Positions 25,090 to 34,558 of a stretch of DNA of 64,000 nt are shown here, one piece after another. The position numbers and the translations under genes were made by a program. A model generated the notes under the pieces. That model saw only the letters and a program-made list of their open reading frames with translations. It was not told the origin of the DNA and did not search any database. This DNA is from Gammaproteobacteria bacterium (GTDB lineage Bacteria; Pseudomonadota; Gammaproteobacteria; Enterobacterales; Alteromonadaceae): contig JAHJZX010000011.1 in assembly GCA_018826295.1 (NCBI GenBank), positions 1 to 64,000 on the forward strand, read 5' to 3'. Position 1 is the first letter of the stretch. Each line of letters opens with the position of its first letter.

Positions 25090-26562
25090 ATGATGTCAGC
25101 AGATACCCTGGTTGAGAGTCTCGCCGAACCTGTTGCAGCGGCGGCCGAAGCGGCCGCTATTACCCCTTCTGCTATTAGCTTAATTCCGCCTATCGTCGTA
25201 TTGGCTATCGCGATCTGGTTAAAACGCCCTATTCTGGCGTTGGTCATGGGCGCTATTGCTGGTTTGCTGTTGCTGTCACCTGCCGGTGCTCTTACCAATA
25301 TGGCTGAAACCTCGTTACGGGTCATGCAGGATGAAACCATCGGCTGGCTGATACTGGTGTGTGGTGGCTTTGGCTCGTTAATCGCCTTGCTGGTGCATAC
25401 CGGCGGTGCCTTTGCATTTGGTCGGGCGGCGCAAAATGTGGCTAAGGGTCGTAAATCTTCGCTGCTGATGACCTGTTTTTTAGGCATCGTGATCTTTGTT
25501 GATGATTACTTAAATGCGCTAACCGTGGGCGAAACCATGAAGCGTATTACCGATAAATATAAAGTATCGCGTGAAATGCTGGCCTATGTGGTGGACTCAA
25601 CCGCGGCACCAATCTGCGTAATTATTCCAATTTCTACCTGGGCAGTGTTCTTTGGTGGTCTGTTAGTCGCCAATGATGTGGCACCGGCCGGCGATGCCAG
25701 CGGTATTCAAACCTATATCTCTGCCATTCCCTATATGCTGTACGCCTGGCTGGCGATGATCATGGTTATTCTGGTCATTTTAGGCGTTGTGCCTTTATTC
25801 GGCCCGATGAAAAAAGCTGAACTGGCAGCGCAACAAGCCACTATAGCCGCAGCGGATGCCCCTAACTCGGCCACCACTGCGCAGGACACCCATTCGGCAG
25901 ACGATTTTGCCGTGCAGTCGTTTGAGCAGGAATTTGAGCAATCCGACAAGAGCGGCGGCAAGCTGCATAACTTCCTGCTGCCAATGATCATGCTGGTTGG
26001 CTTTACTATCTGGTTTGACATAGACGTCTGGAAAGGCCTGTTGATGACGTTCCTTATTACGCTGCCGCTGTATTTGCTGCAGCGCTTAATGACTATCTCA
26101 GAAATGATGGACCAGATGATCCACGGTTTTAAAACCATGCTACCGGCTATCTGTACTGTTATTGCTGCCTTTGTATTTAAAGATGTCTGCGATCAGCTAG
26201 GTTTACCGCAGTATATTATCGATAATCTGGCACCTTATATGAGCGCCCAGCTGTTGCCGGCGCTGGTGTTTTTCTCGATGGCGGTGCTGGCTTTTGCTAC
26301 CGGTTCGTCCTGGGGCATTTTTGCCGTGTCTATTCCGATAGTAATGCCACTGGCCTTTGCGGTTGAAGCGAATATTCCACTGGTGATTGGCGCACTGTTA
26401 TCAGCCAGCTCGTTCGGTAGCCAGGCCTGTTTTTACAGCGATTCTACCGTACTGGCAGCACAAGGCTCGGGCTGTAACCTGATGAGCCATGCCTTAACCC
26501 AGTTCCCGTACGCCTTTATGGCTGCCGTGCTGGCGTTTTTTGGCTTTTTAGCCCTAGCCTAA
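25090..26562 (+). CDS. NhaC-family Na+/H+ antiporter-like transporter, 490 aa
   Basis: Inner-membrane carrier of the NhaC ion-transporter family. About eleven hydrophobic segments are visible, with the conserved F-V-D-D-Y-L-N-A-L-T-V-G block near residue 138-150, the D-S-T-A-A-P motif near 168, and the G-S-S-W-G-I-F and C-F-Y-S-D-S-T-V motifs in the C-terminal half. A charged loop at about 250-295 is cytoplasmic. Some NhaC-like proteins carry amino acids or dicarboxylates instead of Na+/H+, so the substrate is open. Two ATG codons in tandem (25090, 25093) may start it. Expression probably runs through the leader terminator at 25055. Confidence 0.85.
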   Translation: MMSADTLVESLAEPVAAAAEAAAITPSAISLIPPIVVLAIAIWLKRPILALVMGAIAGLLLLSPAGALTNMAETSLRVMQDETIGWLILVCGGFGSLIALLVHTGGAFAFGRAAQNVAKGRKSSLLMTCFLGIVIFVDDYLNALTVGETMKRITDKYKVSREMLAYVVDSTAAPICVIIPISTWAVFFGGLLVANDVAPAGDASGIQTYISAIPYMLYAWLAMIMVILVILGVVPLFGPMKKAELAAQQATIAAADAPNSATTAQDTHSADDFAVQSFEQEFEQSDKSGGKLHNFLLPMIMLVGFTIWFDIDVWKGLLMTFLITLPLYLLQRLMTISEMMDQMIHGFKTMLPAICTVIAAFVFKDVCDQLGLPQYIIDNLAPYMSAQLLPALVFFSMAVLAFATGSSWGIFAVSIPIVMPLAFAVEANIPLVIGALLSASSFGSQACFYSDSTVLAAQGSGCNLMSHALTQFPYAFMAAVLAFFGFLALA

Positions 26563-26584
26563 CACAGTAAACTCACCGCTTAAC

Positions 26585-26614
26585 AAAGGCGCTAATTACA
26601 GCGCCTTTATTTTT
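26585..26614 (+). terminator. Intrinsic terminator after the NhaC-type gene
   Basis: AAAGGCGCT (26585-26593) pairs with AGCGCCTTT (26600-26608), followed by ATTTTT. Confidence 0.85.
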
Positions 26615-26733
26615 CAACAGCTTATTTTTCAGCACAAGGGCACTGTTTTAGCCCTGACAAAACGCCATGACACTGTTACCTTATATAACACTGCTGTTAA
26701 TCGACATTGTCCCCCCTGCTTACCGGAGGCTTT

Positions 26734-27225
26734 ATGCTGACCCTGCTGGCTAAAATTCTGAAAGTCTTAAATTCCCAAGCCTCGCCCTGGCAGATCGGCT
26801 GGGCCATAGCACTGGGTTTATTTATTGGCATCTTGCCGTTTGGCCTGTTAACCCTGTTGCTGCTACTGCTGGTATGCCTGCTTACCATTAATTTGTCGGT
26901 ATTTTTACTGGTGTGGGGCTTAACCGAAGGCTTAATGCTGTTACTTGCTGATCCGCTGGAGCGGCTAACCTGGCAGTATGCGCAGAACGACAGCTTGCTG
27001 ACACTGTTAGCCAACACCGAAACGCTGCAACTGCTGCATTTACACCATACGCTTACACTGGGCGCATTTGCACTGGGTGCGCTGTTGTTGCTACCCGTTG
27101 CCTGGCTGGCCAAGGTGCTGGTGCAACAATACCGCAGCCGTGTCATGACCACACTGGAACAATGGAAAGTCATGCAAATGCTTAAAGCCAGCAAGCTGTA
27201 TGCGCTGTATGAAAAACTGAATTAA
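26734..27225 (+). CDS. TIGR03546-family membrane protein, 163 aa
   Basis: Uncharacterised inner-membrane protein with three or four hydrophobic segments (about 18-60 and 105-130). I recognise the TIGR03546/TIGR03545 pair by size, order and the early P-W-Q-I-G-W-A-I-A-L-G-x-F-I-G-x-L-P block. ATG 26734 is chosen because GGAGG sits five bases upstream. The partner gene follows after ten bases. No function is established for the pair. Confidence 0.75.
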   Translation: MLTLLAKILKVLNSQASPWQIGWAIALGLFIGILPFGLLTLLLLLLVCLLTINLSVFLLVWGLTEGLMLLLADPLERLTWQYAQNDSLLTLLANTETLQLLHLHHTLTLGAFALGALLLLPVAWLAKVLVQQYRSRVMTTLEQWKVMQMLKASKLYALYEKLN

Positions 27226-27235
27226 GGAGCGCGAT

Positions 27236-29002
27236 ATGAGCCGTGAAATTGGCATCCGTAAATCTGGCTGGTTAGTGTTTAGCGTTGCTATTGCCGTTTT
27301 GCTGGCACTGGTCTATCTGTTAGCTGGCCCGGCGATACGGCTGGCGATGGTGTATAACCTGGAAAAAGCCGTAGGGGCAGAGGTTAATATCAGTAAGGTA
27401 TCGCTAGAGCTGGCCCCGCTGGCGCTGCGGATAAATAACCTGCAAATAACCGATGCCGCCACCCCGACGCACAACAGTTTCAGTTTCGGCCATGCCCGCG
27501 CTGCACTGCAAGTATGGCCGGCGTTGCTGGGCTATTATGTGATTGACGAGCTCAGCGTAGATGGCTTGCAATATGGCGCAGAGCGTCTTAGCGAAGGTGT
27601 CGTATACCGCCAACCCGGCGCTGACGCTGAAAAAGTTGATATCGCCAAACTGTTGCAGGTCGATTTACCCGATGCCGATGAACTGATTGCCAGGGCGAAA
27701 TTGCAAACGCCAGCCAAAGCCGACGCCTTACAACAGTTAGCCGCCGCCGAACAGCAACAGCTACAAAGCCTTAAGCAACAACTGCCAAATAAGGATACTT
27801 TGGCGCAGTATCAGGCCGACATTAAAGCGCTGACCGACAGCAAAATAAGCAACGCCACCGATTTAGCCGCTAAAGCGCAGCAATTGCAGCAACTAAAAGA
27901 CCAGTTGAACGCCGAGAAGGCTAAACTGCAGCAGGTAAAACAGCAACTGACCCAAAGTAAAGATAAGCTGCAACAAGCGGTAGCAGAGCTGAAAGCCGCC
28001 AGTGCCGCAGACTATGCCAAGGTGCAACAACTGGCAAACTTAAGCGACGGTGGCCTGGCCGGTATCAGCCAGATTTTACTTGGCGACTTATGGGGCCAGC
28101 GTATTGCTCAGCTACAAAGCCTGTATTTACTGGCGAAACCCTATTTGCCCGAGCAACTGCCACAGAGCAGCGGCGACAGCCCGGCCCGGACTGATGTGAT
28201 CTTACCTAATCGTATTTTACCGCTACCGGGCCAGCCTTACCCCGATTTTTGGGTTAAGCAGGCGCGGATCAACTGGCTGCTGGGTGGCGGCGAAGCCACT
28301 ATAGCGCTGCAGGATATTACTGCACAACATAAGCTGATAGACCGCCCGACGACGTTCTCGCTGGATGTAACACAGCTGCCGCAGTTGGCAGCATTTAACC
28401 TAAGCGGCGACTTTGCCATTTTCGAGCAAATGGTCACCAAGCTGAACTGGCAGTTGGATGGCTTGCAGCTGCAACCGACGACGCTGGGTAACGGCGACAG
28501 TGCGCTTGATCTGGCGGCCGGCCTTATTAGCTCAGCTGGCAAGCTCAAGCTGACCGATAATCAGATTGAACAGCAAGCTACGGTAGTGTTAAAGGCGGCA
28601 AACTTTAACAGCAGCGGCAATAAATACCTGCAGCAGCTGGCCAGTTTATTAAACCAGCAACAGCAAATTCCGTTTGATATTGCCACTACCGGTGTCATCA
28701 GCGCGCCGGATGTTAGTATCCGTTCTTCGTTAGATAAATTGCTGGGCGATGCACTGCTGGGCGAAGCTAAACAAAAAGTCGCCGCTTACCAAACTGAACT
28801 ACAGGCAAAACTGGACAGCCAGTTACAAAACGGTCTGGCCGGCCAGCAGGATTGGGCATCAGTGTTAAACCAACAGGATGGTGAAGTCACCGAGCTGAGC
28901 GCCAGTATAGAAAGCATGCTTGACGCCAAACTGGCTGATGTTAAAGATCAGGCCAAAGATAAGCTAAAAGATAAACTGCTGAACAAACTCGGCGGCGGCT
29001 AA
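27236..29002 (+). CDS. TIGR03545-family envelope protein, 588 aa
   Basis: Long protein with one N-terminal membrane anchor (about residues 12-34) and a large periplasmic part. The region after the anchor, with V-G-A-E-V-N-I and repeated L-x-L-x-x-L-x-I turns, resembles the AsmA-like start seen in bridge-type lipid transport proteins. A glutamine/lysine-rich coiled coil covers about 160-265. Always paired with TIGR03546 in my recollection. Role unknown; an envelope assembly or lipid-related function is inference. SD AGGAG is eight bases before the ATG. Confidence 0.75.
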   Translation: MSREIGIRKSGWLVFSVAIAVLLALVYLLAGPAIRLAMVYNLEKAVGAEVNISKVSLELAPLALRINNLQITDAATPTHNSFSFGHARAALQVWPALLGYYVIDELSVDGLQYGAERLSEGVVYRQPGADAEKVDIAKLLQVDLPDADELIARAKLQTPAKADALQQLAAAEQQQLQSLKQQLPNKDTLAQYQADIKALTDSKISNATDLAAKAQQLQQLKDQLNAEKAKLQQVKQQLTQSKDKLQQAVAELKAASAADYAKVQQLANLSDGGLAGISQILLGDLWGQRIAQLQSLYLLAKPYLPEQLPQSSGDSPARTDVILPNRILPLPGQPYPDFWVKQARINWLLGGGEATIALQDITAQHKLIDRPTTFSLDVTQLPQLAAFNLSGDFAIFEQMVTKLNWQLDGLQLQPTTLGNGDSALDLAAGLISSAGKLKLTDNQIEQQATVVLKAANFNSSGNKYLQQLASLLNQQQQIPFDIATTGVISAPDVSIRSSLDKLLGDALLGEAKQKVAAYQTELQAKLDSQLQNGLAGQQDWASVLNQQDGEVTELSASIESMLDAKLADVKDQAKDKLKDKLLNKLGGG

Positions 29003-29162
29003 TAACCAGGCTGTACCGGTTGTAACCAAATGTTGCAACCGGTAAGCAGCTGTTGCTGCGCCCGCCACTGAGCGCAAAATCTCATCCTCTTGTCCCAGTG
29101 CTATCGCTATTTTTGCCACAAGGCATAGATTCAGCGCATTAACGTGGATGGAAACCGCTGCT

Positions 29163-32100
29163 ATGAATCTAACCCGCACTGCGCTGCAAAACCCGGCCAG
29201 CGTTATCGTTATCGCTATTCTTATTTTGTTATTTGGCATAATCAGCCTGCTGAAAATGCCAATACAAATCACCCCGGATATAGAACAACCACAAATTTCG
29301 GTGTTTACCGGCTGGCGTTCGGCGGCACCGCAGGAAGTCGAAACCGTCATCATTGAACCGATAGAAAACGCCATTAAAAACACCCGCGGCGTAATAAAGG
29401 TAGAAACCAACATCCAGCGCGGATTTGGCTCAGTCACACTGACGTTCGACGTTGGCGCCGACATGCAGCAAGCCATGCTGGATGTATTAAATAACCTTAA
29501 CCAGGCGCCACCGCTGCCGCTGGATGCAATAGAGCCAACAGTAGTGGCCGGCGGCGGCCAGAATACACCTAATGCGGCGTCAATTTTAATCCGGCCGCTG
29601 CCGGGCAATCATATTCAGGATGTGGCGCAATATCAGCAACTGATAGAAGATGTGGTGTATCCGCGCTTAAGCCGCATTCAGGGTGTCGGCCAGGTTAATT
29701 TAAACAGCCAGCGCCCGCGCGAGCTGCGTATTACTTTTGACGCCCAGCGTGCCGCTGCGCTGGGGCTTAGCATCAGCAACATAGCAGCGCAGGTGCGCGG
29801 TGCTACTGATGCCTCTGGTGGCTTTGCTGATGTTGGCCGCCGCCAGTACACCGTACGCTTTGCCGGCCAGTTTACTCCACAAAGCCTGCTGGAAATGATT
29901 GTCGGCTACAGCGGCGAACGGCCGGTTTATCTGAGTGATATTGCCAGCGCTGAAGTCAGTTTCAGTGATCGTAACGGCTTTACGCTGCGCAACGGTGCCC
30001 ATGCCTATTACATCACCATAGCGCGCAATAACGACGCCAATACCGTCGCGCTGCTGGACGACATAAATCAGGCCATTACCGAGCTTAATCAGGGCGAATT
30101 ACTGGAAGCCGGCCTGATGATGGACTTAAGTTTTGATGCTTCAGTACATATCCGCAATGCGCTGGCCCTGGTAAAGAGTAACCTCGGTCTTGGCGTGTTG
30201 CTGGCGCTGGGTTTATTGTGGCTGTTTATGCGCGGCTGGCGGGCCACTGCTATTATCGCGCTGAGTATTCCATTATCACTGGCGATAGCGTTACTGGCAT
30301 TGCAACTGCTGGGCCGCAGCCTGAATGTGATTTCACTGGCCGGGCTGGCTTTTGCTGTTGGCCTGGTGCTGGATGCCGCCATTATTGTGCAGGAAAATAT
30401 TCTGCGGTTAAAAAGCGAAGGGCTGGACGATAAAAAGGCCGCACTGCGCGGCGCAGCCCAGGTAAGTGGTGCTTTGCTGGCGTCGACTGCCACGACAGTG
30501 GCGATCTTTTTGCCGATATTATTTATGGCCGGTATTGAAGGTCAGTTGTTTTCTGATCTGGCACTAACCTTATCGGTAGCGGTTTGCAGCAGTTTTGTCG
30601 TGGCCATTACTGTAATACCACTTGCCAGCCGCTACTGGCTTGGGCATGCCCAATTACAGGACCCATTTGCCGGCTATTGGCAACGGTTGACCGCACTGTT
30701 AATGCGCCTGACCAACACTAATATTAAGCGCCTTAGCTGGGTAAGCGGCCTGCTGCTGGCGTCTGTTGTCGTTACATTGTCGTTTTTACCGCGCACTGAC
30801 TTTATGCCGCGGGCACCGATAGATGGCTTCTTTTTCTCTTTTAGCCTGCCGCCGGGCGGCAATATCGACTTTATCGAGCAGGAGCTGGCTAACCGGGTGG
30901 TAGAGCGGTTAGAACCCTACTACAGCGGTGGTAAAACCCCGGCCATTAAAAGCTATAACTTTTATACCTTTGGCCCCAACGCCAGCGGCGGTTTTGTCTA
31001 CGCCGCAGATCCCACTGCCGTAGAACAACTGATGAATGTCGTACGCAACGAAGTTTTTGCCGGTATTCCTGATACCCAGGTGTTTTTGTTCCGCGGCTCG
31101 ATGATAAACGTGGCTGGCGGTGGCGATGGCCGCAGCGTCGAACTGAACCTGCAAGGCGCCGACCTGGCCGCATTACAGCAGGTTGCCGCCATTGGTATTG
31201 CATCAGTGCAGCAACACTTAGCAGGGGGCAGCGCCCAGCCGGTACCGGCGCTGGAAATGGCCGAGCCCGAACTGCAACTGCTGCCCTACGATCGCGCCAT
31301 TAGCCAGGCAGGTTTAAATCGCGCCGAGGTTGCCAACGCTGTGCGCGCCTTTACCAGTGGCTTGTTTGTGTCGGAATATTTTGATGGTAACGACCGGATG
31401 AACGTTATTTTGCGTGCCGAGCCCTGGCAAAGCCCCGAACAATTAGCCGCTATGCCACTGCTAACACCCAGAGCCGGTGTGCAGGCGCTCGATTCGCTGG
31501 TACAGGTGCGCCAGACTGTCGGGCCGTCACAGCTGCGACGTATTGGCGGCAAACGCACTGTCAGTTTAATCGTGCGCCCACCTGAGGGCATGTCGCTGGA
31601 CGAAACCATGGATATTTTAACCCGTCAGGTTATGCCGGCCATGCAACAGGCGCTGCCACCAGGAGCCAGCCTGTTGCTAAGCGGTAATGCCAGCCAGATG
31701 AACTCGGCAATCGATGAGATGCTACTGAACTTCGGCCTGGCCCTGCTGATTTTATTGCTGTTGATGACAGCATTATTCCGCTCCCTGCGCGACGCCTTAT
31801 TGGTGTTGCTGGTAATGCCCCTGGCCATCGCCGGCGGTGTACTGGCACTGGCTGCAGTAAACCTGTTTAGTGTGCAGTCACTCGATTTGCTCACCATGAT
31901 AGGTTTTATAATTTTACTTGGCCTGGTGGTAAACAACGCCATCTTGCTGGTTGATCAGACCCGCAGCGCCGAACGCGACGGCTTATCACGACAAGACGCG
32001 GTGCAACAAGCCATCTTAGTGCGCGCCCGGCCGGTGTATATGAGCACCCTGACCAGCCTGTTTGGCATGCTGCCATTAATGCTGATCCCAGGCGTCGGCG

Positions 32101-32261
32101 CCGAAATTTACCGGGGCTTAGCCACCGTCATCGTCGGCGGTATGGCCATCAGTGCCCTGTTTACTCTGATCTTACTGCCGGCAGTACTGCAATTGCAGCG
32201 CCCGGCTGCCGTGCGCGCCCAGGCCAATACGGCGTTAACCAAAGGACATCATCATGCGTAA
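29163..32261 (+). CDS. RND-family efflux permease, 1032 aa
   Basis: Inner-membrane proton-driven pump subunit. Twelve helices with two large periplasmic loops are evident: helix 1 at the N-terminus, then the first porter loop, the helix 2-6 block from about residue 330, and a second set from about 850. In helix 4 the proton-relay pair of AcrB (Asp-Asp) reads Leu-Asp-Ala, so one Asp is kept and the second is Ala; such changes occur in other HAE-type branches. I choose ATG 29163, five codons after another possible start at 29148. The adaptor gene follows with an eight-base overlap. Substrate unknown; TolC at 42811 may be the outer partner. Confidence 0.9.
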   Translation: MNLTRTALQNPASVIVIAILILLFGIISLLKMPIQITPDIEQPQISVFTGWRSAAPQEVETVIIEPIENAIKNTRGVIKVETNIQRGFGSVTLTFDVGADMQQAMLDVLNNLNQAPPLPLDAIEPTVVAGGGQNTPNAASILIRPLPGNHIQDVAQYQQLIEDVVYPRLSRIQGVGQVNLNSQRPRELRITFDAQRAAALGLSISNIAAQVRGATDASGGFADVGRRQYTVRFAGQFTPQSLLEMIVGYSGERPVYLSDIASAEVSFSDRNGFTLRNGAHAYYITIARNNDANTVALLDDINQAITELNQGELLEAGLMMDLSFDASVHIRNALALVKSNLGLGVLLALGLLWLFMRGWRATAIIALSIPLSLAIALLALQLLGRSLNVISLAGLAFAVGLVLDAAIIVQENILRLKSEGLDDKKAALRGAAQVSGALLASTATTVAIFLPILFMAGIEGQLFSDLALTLSVAVCSSFVVAITVIPLASRYWLGHAQLQDPFAGYWQRLTALLMRLTNTNIKRLSWVSGLLLASVVVTLSFLPRTDFMPRAPIDGFFFSFSLPPGGNIDFIEQELANRVVERLEPYYSGGKTPAIKSYNFYTFGPNASGGFVYAADPTAVEQLMNVVRNEVFAGIPDTQVFLFRGSMINVAGGGDGRSVELNLQGADLAALQQVAAIGIASVQQHLAGGSAQPVPALEMAEPELQLLPYDRAISQAGLNRAEVANAVRAFTSGLFVSEYFDGNDRMNVILRAEPWQSPEQLAAMPLLTPRAGVQALDSLVQVRQTVGPSQLRRIGGKRTVSLIVRPPEGMSLDETMDILTRQVMPAMQQALPPGASLLLSGNASQMNSAIDEMLLNFGLALLILLLLMTALFRSLRDALLVLLVMPLAIAGGVLALAAVNLFSVQSLDLLTMIGFIILLGLVVNNAILLVDQTRSAERDGLSRQDAVQQAILVRARPVYMSTLTSLFGMLPLMLIPGVGAEIYRGLATVIVGGMAISALFTLILLPAVLQLQRPAAVRAQANTALTKGHHHA

Positions 32262-33288
32262 AACTGTTATTGCCCTGACCCTGCTGCTATTAAGCCCGCT
32301 GACGCAGGCACAACAGGCCGCGGCCAGCTCAGTGCAGCTGAGCGAAAGCCGTCTGTCATACGACGTACCAACCATGCAGATACCAGCCACAGTACACAGT
32401 AGCAATAATACTGAACTGACCTCAGGTGTAGATGGCCGGCTAAACTGGGTAGCCGAAGCCGGCACCCTGGTGCAGGCCGGTGCAGTGCTGGCCGAAATCG
32501 ACCCGCTACCACTGCAGTTACAGCGGGCCGAGCTATCGGCACAGCTGCAACGCGCCAACCTGCAGGCTGACTTTTTTCAACGCGAATACCAGCGTTTATC
32601 TGAGTTACAGCAAAGCCAGAGCGTCGCATTGCTGCAACTGGACAAAGCCCGTTCAGATCATCAATTGGCCCAGGCCGATGCCGCCATTATCAGTGCCCGC
32701 CTTGCCCAGCTTGATGACCAACTGCGCCGTACCAAGGTTGTCGCCCCCTTTGCCGGCGTAGTCGCCGAACGGTTACGCCAGGCCGGTGGCGATGTCAGCC
32801 GCAGCACGCCCTTGTTGCGGCTACAGGATATTTATCAGTTAGAAGTGCGCGCCTATATACCGCTACAATACCTGCGCTATGTCAGGCCCGGTGACAGCCT
32901 GCTGGTTAGCAGCGCCACACAGCAACAACAAATGATCGTTAGCGCGCTGATCCCGGCTGCCGATGCACAAAGCCAGCGCGCTGAGTTACGGCTAAAACTG
33001 TCTCAGGGCGACAACACCTGGCTGGCCGGCGAAATGGTCAACGTAAAAGTCGCCACCCGCGACAGCAAGGCCGCTGTTACGGTGCACCGCGACGCCTTAC
33101 TGCTGCGCAGCGACGGCACCTATGTGGTAACGGTAGACGAGCAAAACATCGCCCACCGCAAAGCCGTAAAGGTGAGCGAAGGCAGTGGTGACTGGGTTAC
33201 TGTAGACGAAGGCCTGGCCGCCGGAGAAAAAGTGGTAACACGTGGTGCAGAGCGGCTACGCGACGGCCAGGCTGTTACGCAAAGCTAA
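32254..33288 (+). CDS. RND periplasmic adaptor (membrane fusion protein), 344 aa
   Basis: Periplasmic adaptor that joins the permease to an outer-membrane channel. A signal peptide ends near residue 20 (L-T-Q-A-Q). The lipoyl halves flank a short helical hairpin at about 95-155 (A-E-L-S-A-Q-L-Q-R), and the barrel and membrane-proximal domains follow. The order permease first, adaptor second is the reverse of acrAB. A terminator lies 29 bp downstream. Confidence 0.88.
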   Translation: MRKTVIALTLLLLSPLTQAQQAAASSVQLSESRLSYDVPTMQIPATVHSSNNTELTSGVDGRLNWVAEAGTLVQAGAVLAEIDPLPLQLQRAELSAQLQRANLQADFFQREYQRLSELQQSQSVALLQLDKARSDHQLAQADAAIISARLAQLDDQLRRTKVVAPFAGVVAERLRQAGGDVSRSTPLLRLQDIYQLEVRAYIPLQYLRYVRPGDSLLVSSATQQQQMIVSALIPAADAQSQRAELRLKLSQGDNTWLAGEMVNVKVATRDSKAAVTVHRDALLLRSDGTYVVTVDEQNIAHRKAVKVSEGSGDWVTVDEGLAAGEKVVTRGAERLRDGQAVTQS

Positions 33289-33316
33289 CCGACAGGCATA
33301 ATTCAATAAGTAAAAA

Positions 33317-33340
33317 GCCGCTGTATCAGCGGCTTTTTTT
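33317..33340. terminator. Bidirectional terminator between adaptor and rraB
   Basis: GCCGCTG (33317-33323) pairs with CAGCGGC (33327-33333) with A-run before and seven T after. It can end both the plus-strand efflux operon and the minus-strand rraB transcript. Confidence 0.9.
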
Positions 33341-33356
33341 GTCATCAGGCAGTGAC

Positions 33357-33728
33357 TTATTCTTCGTCATCTTCCAGTTCAAATTCGTCTTCGTCACCTT
33401 CAAAATAGGTGCCCCAGCCGTCGTATTCCACTTTATGTTTCTTGGCCAGTTCTTCCAGTTTAATGGCGTCAGCAACTATGCTGTCGGTATCCAGTGACTG
33501 TTCGCGAATGGCATCAAACACCCAGGCGTTGCCGCCGTCTTCAAATTCTACTTCTTCGGCGTCGGTAACTTCATAACCCAGCTTAAACAGTTCTACGGCC
33601 AGCTTTTCCAGCTTGGCGAAATCTTTGTCGTAAAAGTGATGTTCAATAGTGTAAAGCGCATCCGGATCGCTGCCGTCTTCTAATAACGCAGCGATAGTGT
33701 CTTCGGTAAATTCCTGCCAGTTTTCCAT
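33357..33728 (-). CDS. rraB: RNase E inhibitor RraB, 123 aa
   Basis: RraB binds RNase E and changes the degradosome's activity. The acidic sequence with D-G-S-D-P-D-A-L-Y-T-I-E-H-H-F near residue 18-32, the G-Y-E-V-T-D-A-E-E-V box and the acidic C-terminal tail (mostly Asp/Glu) are typical. ATG 33728 has AAAGAG six bases upstream and gives the normal length; longer reading frames upstream run into plsC. Four bases separate it from the end of plsC. Confidence 0.9.
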   Translation of the reverse strand: MENWQEFTEDTIAALLEDGSDPDALYTIEHHFYDKDFAKLEKLAVELFKLGYEVTDAEEVEFEDGGNAWVFDAIREQSLDTDSIVADAIKLEELAKKHKVEYDGWGTYFEGDEDEFELEDDEE

Positions 33729-33732
33729 AAAA

Positions 33733-34482
33733 TTACTCTTTAGCTGTATTAATGCTGGCAGTGTAGTCGTTGCCCAGTTCGCTATCAAGCAAAGCGATCT
33801 GCCTTTGCATCTGTTGGTGCAGGGTTTCGGCAAATTGCCGCAAATTCATTTGCTCTTTATCAGGTAAAGGCGCCGGCGCTAATAATTGAATAATCACTTT
33901 GCCGTTGTTCCAGCGGTTTAGTTTAAATTGGCCGTGGGTACTGCTCATACACACCGGCACCAGTGGCACACCGGCTTCCATAGCAATATGAAAGGCGCCC
34001 ATTTTAAACGGCAACAAGCCACGGCCATAACTGCGGGTGCCTTCAGGAAACATCCAGACGGATAAGTTGTTTTTACGGATCCGCTCTGCGGCGGCCAGCA
34101 TGGTATTCAGTGCTTTGGATTTGTTATTGCGGTCAATCAGGATATTGCCGCTTAGCCAATATAACTGGCCAAAAAACGGGATGTACTTCAGGCTTTTTTT
34201 GCCGATAGTTACCGTACGTGGCTCTACCGCACTGCTGATGGTAAATAAATCGAGGTTATTTTGATGGTTAGCAATATACACACAGGGCTGGTTAATGTTT
34301 GCGCCCTGATATTTACGTACTTCAACGCTGATGCCAAAGATCCACGCCGCCCAGCCATACCAGCTGGAAAATACAGCGACATTATTAGCATGAAACGGCC
34401 GCACTACGCAGAGTAATAAGCCTGCCACTGTGCTGATAATAAAAAACAGCACTAATAAAATTAACCGCACTACCGCTATCAC
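33733..34482 (-). CDS. plsC: 1-acyl-glycerol-3-phosphate acyltransferase PlsC, 249 aa
   Basis: Makes phosphatidic acid from lysophosphatidic acid at the inner membrane. Motif I is N-H-Q-N-N-L-D (His73, Asp78) and motif III F-P-E-G-T-R-S; a hydrophobic N-terminus anchors the protein. I choose GTG 34482, with GGAGA five bases upstream, because it matches the short N-terminus of the E. coli enzyme; a longer frame from ATG 34518 is possible. Likely co-transcribed with rraB and downstream of parC. Confidence 0.88.
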   Translation of the reverse strand: MIAVVRLILLVLFFIISTVAGLLLCVVRPFHANNVAVFSSWYGWAAWIFGISVEVRKYQGANINQPCVYIANHQNNLDLFTISSAVEPRTVTIGKKSLKYIPFFGQLYWLSGNILIDRNNKSKALNTMLAAAERIRKNNLSVWMFPEGTRSYGRGLLPFKMGAFHIAMEAGVPLVPVCMSSTHGQFKLNRWNNGKVIIQLLAPAPLPDKEQMNLRQFAETLHQQMQRQIALLDSELGNDYTASINTAKE

Positions 34483-34524
34483 TAGATTCTCCAACTGGCT
34501 GCGTACACCCGGCAGCAACTATCA

Positions 34525-34546
34525 GGGTGCCGTAAAAAGGGCACCC
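34525..34546 (-). terminator. Hairpin between parC and plsC
   Basis: GGGTGCC / GGCACCC arms with an eight-base loop follow the parC stop on the minus strand. There is no T-run, so it would be a weak terminator or an mRNA end stabiliser. Confidence 0.3.
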
Positions 34547-34558
34547 AGTATAGCGGTT

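Noticed and set aside
29015-29047. Hairpin ACCGGTTG / CAACCGGT and a 13-base match to 63333-63345
   Set aside because: The hairpin has no T-run, and a 13-base match in 64 kb is expected by chance many times.
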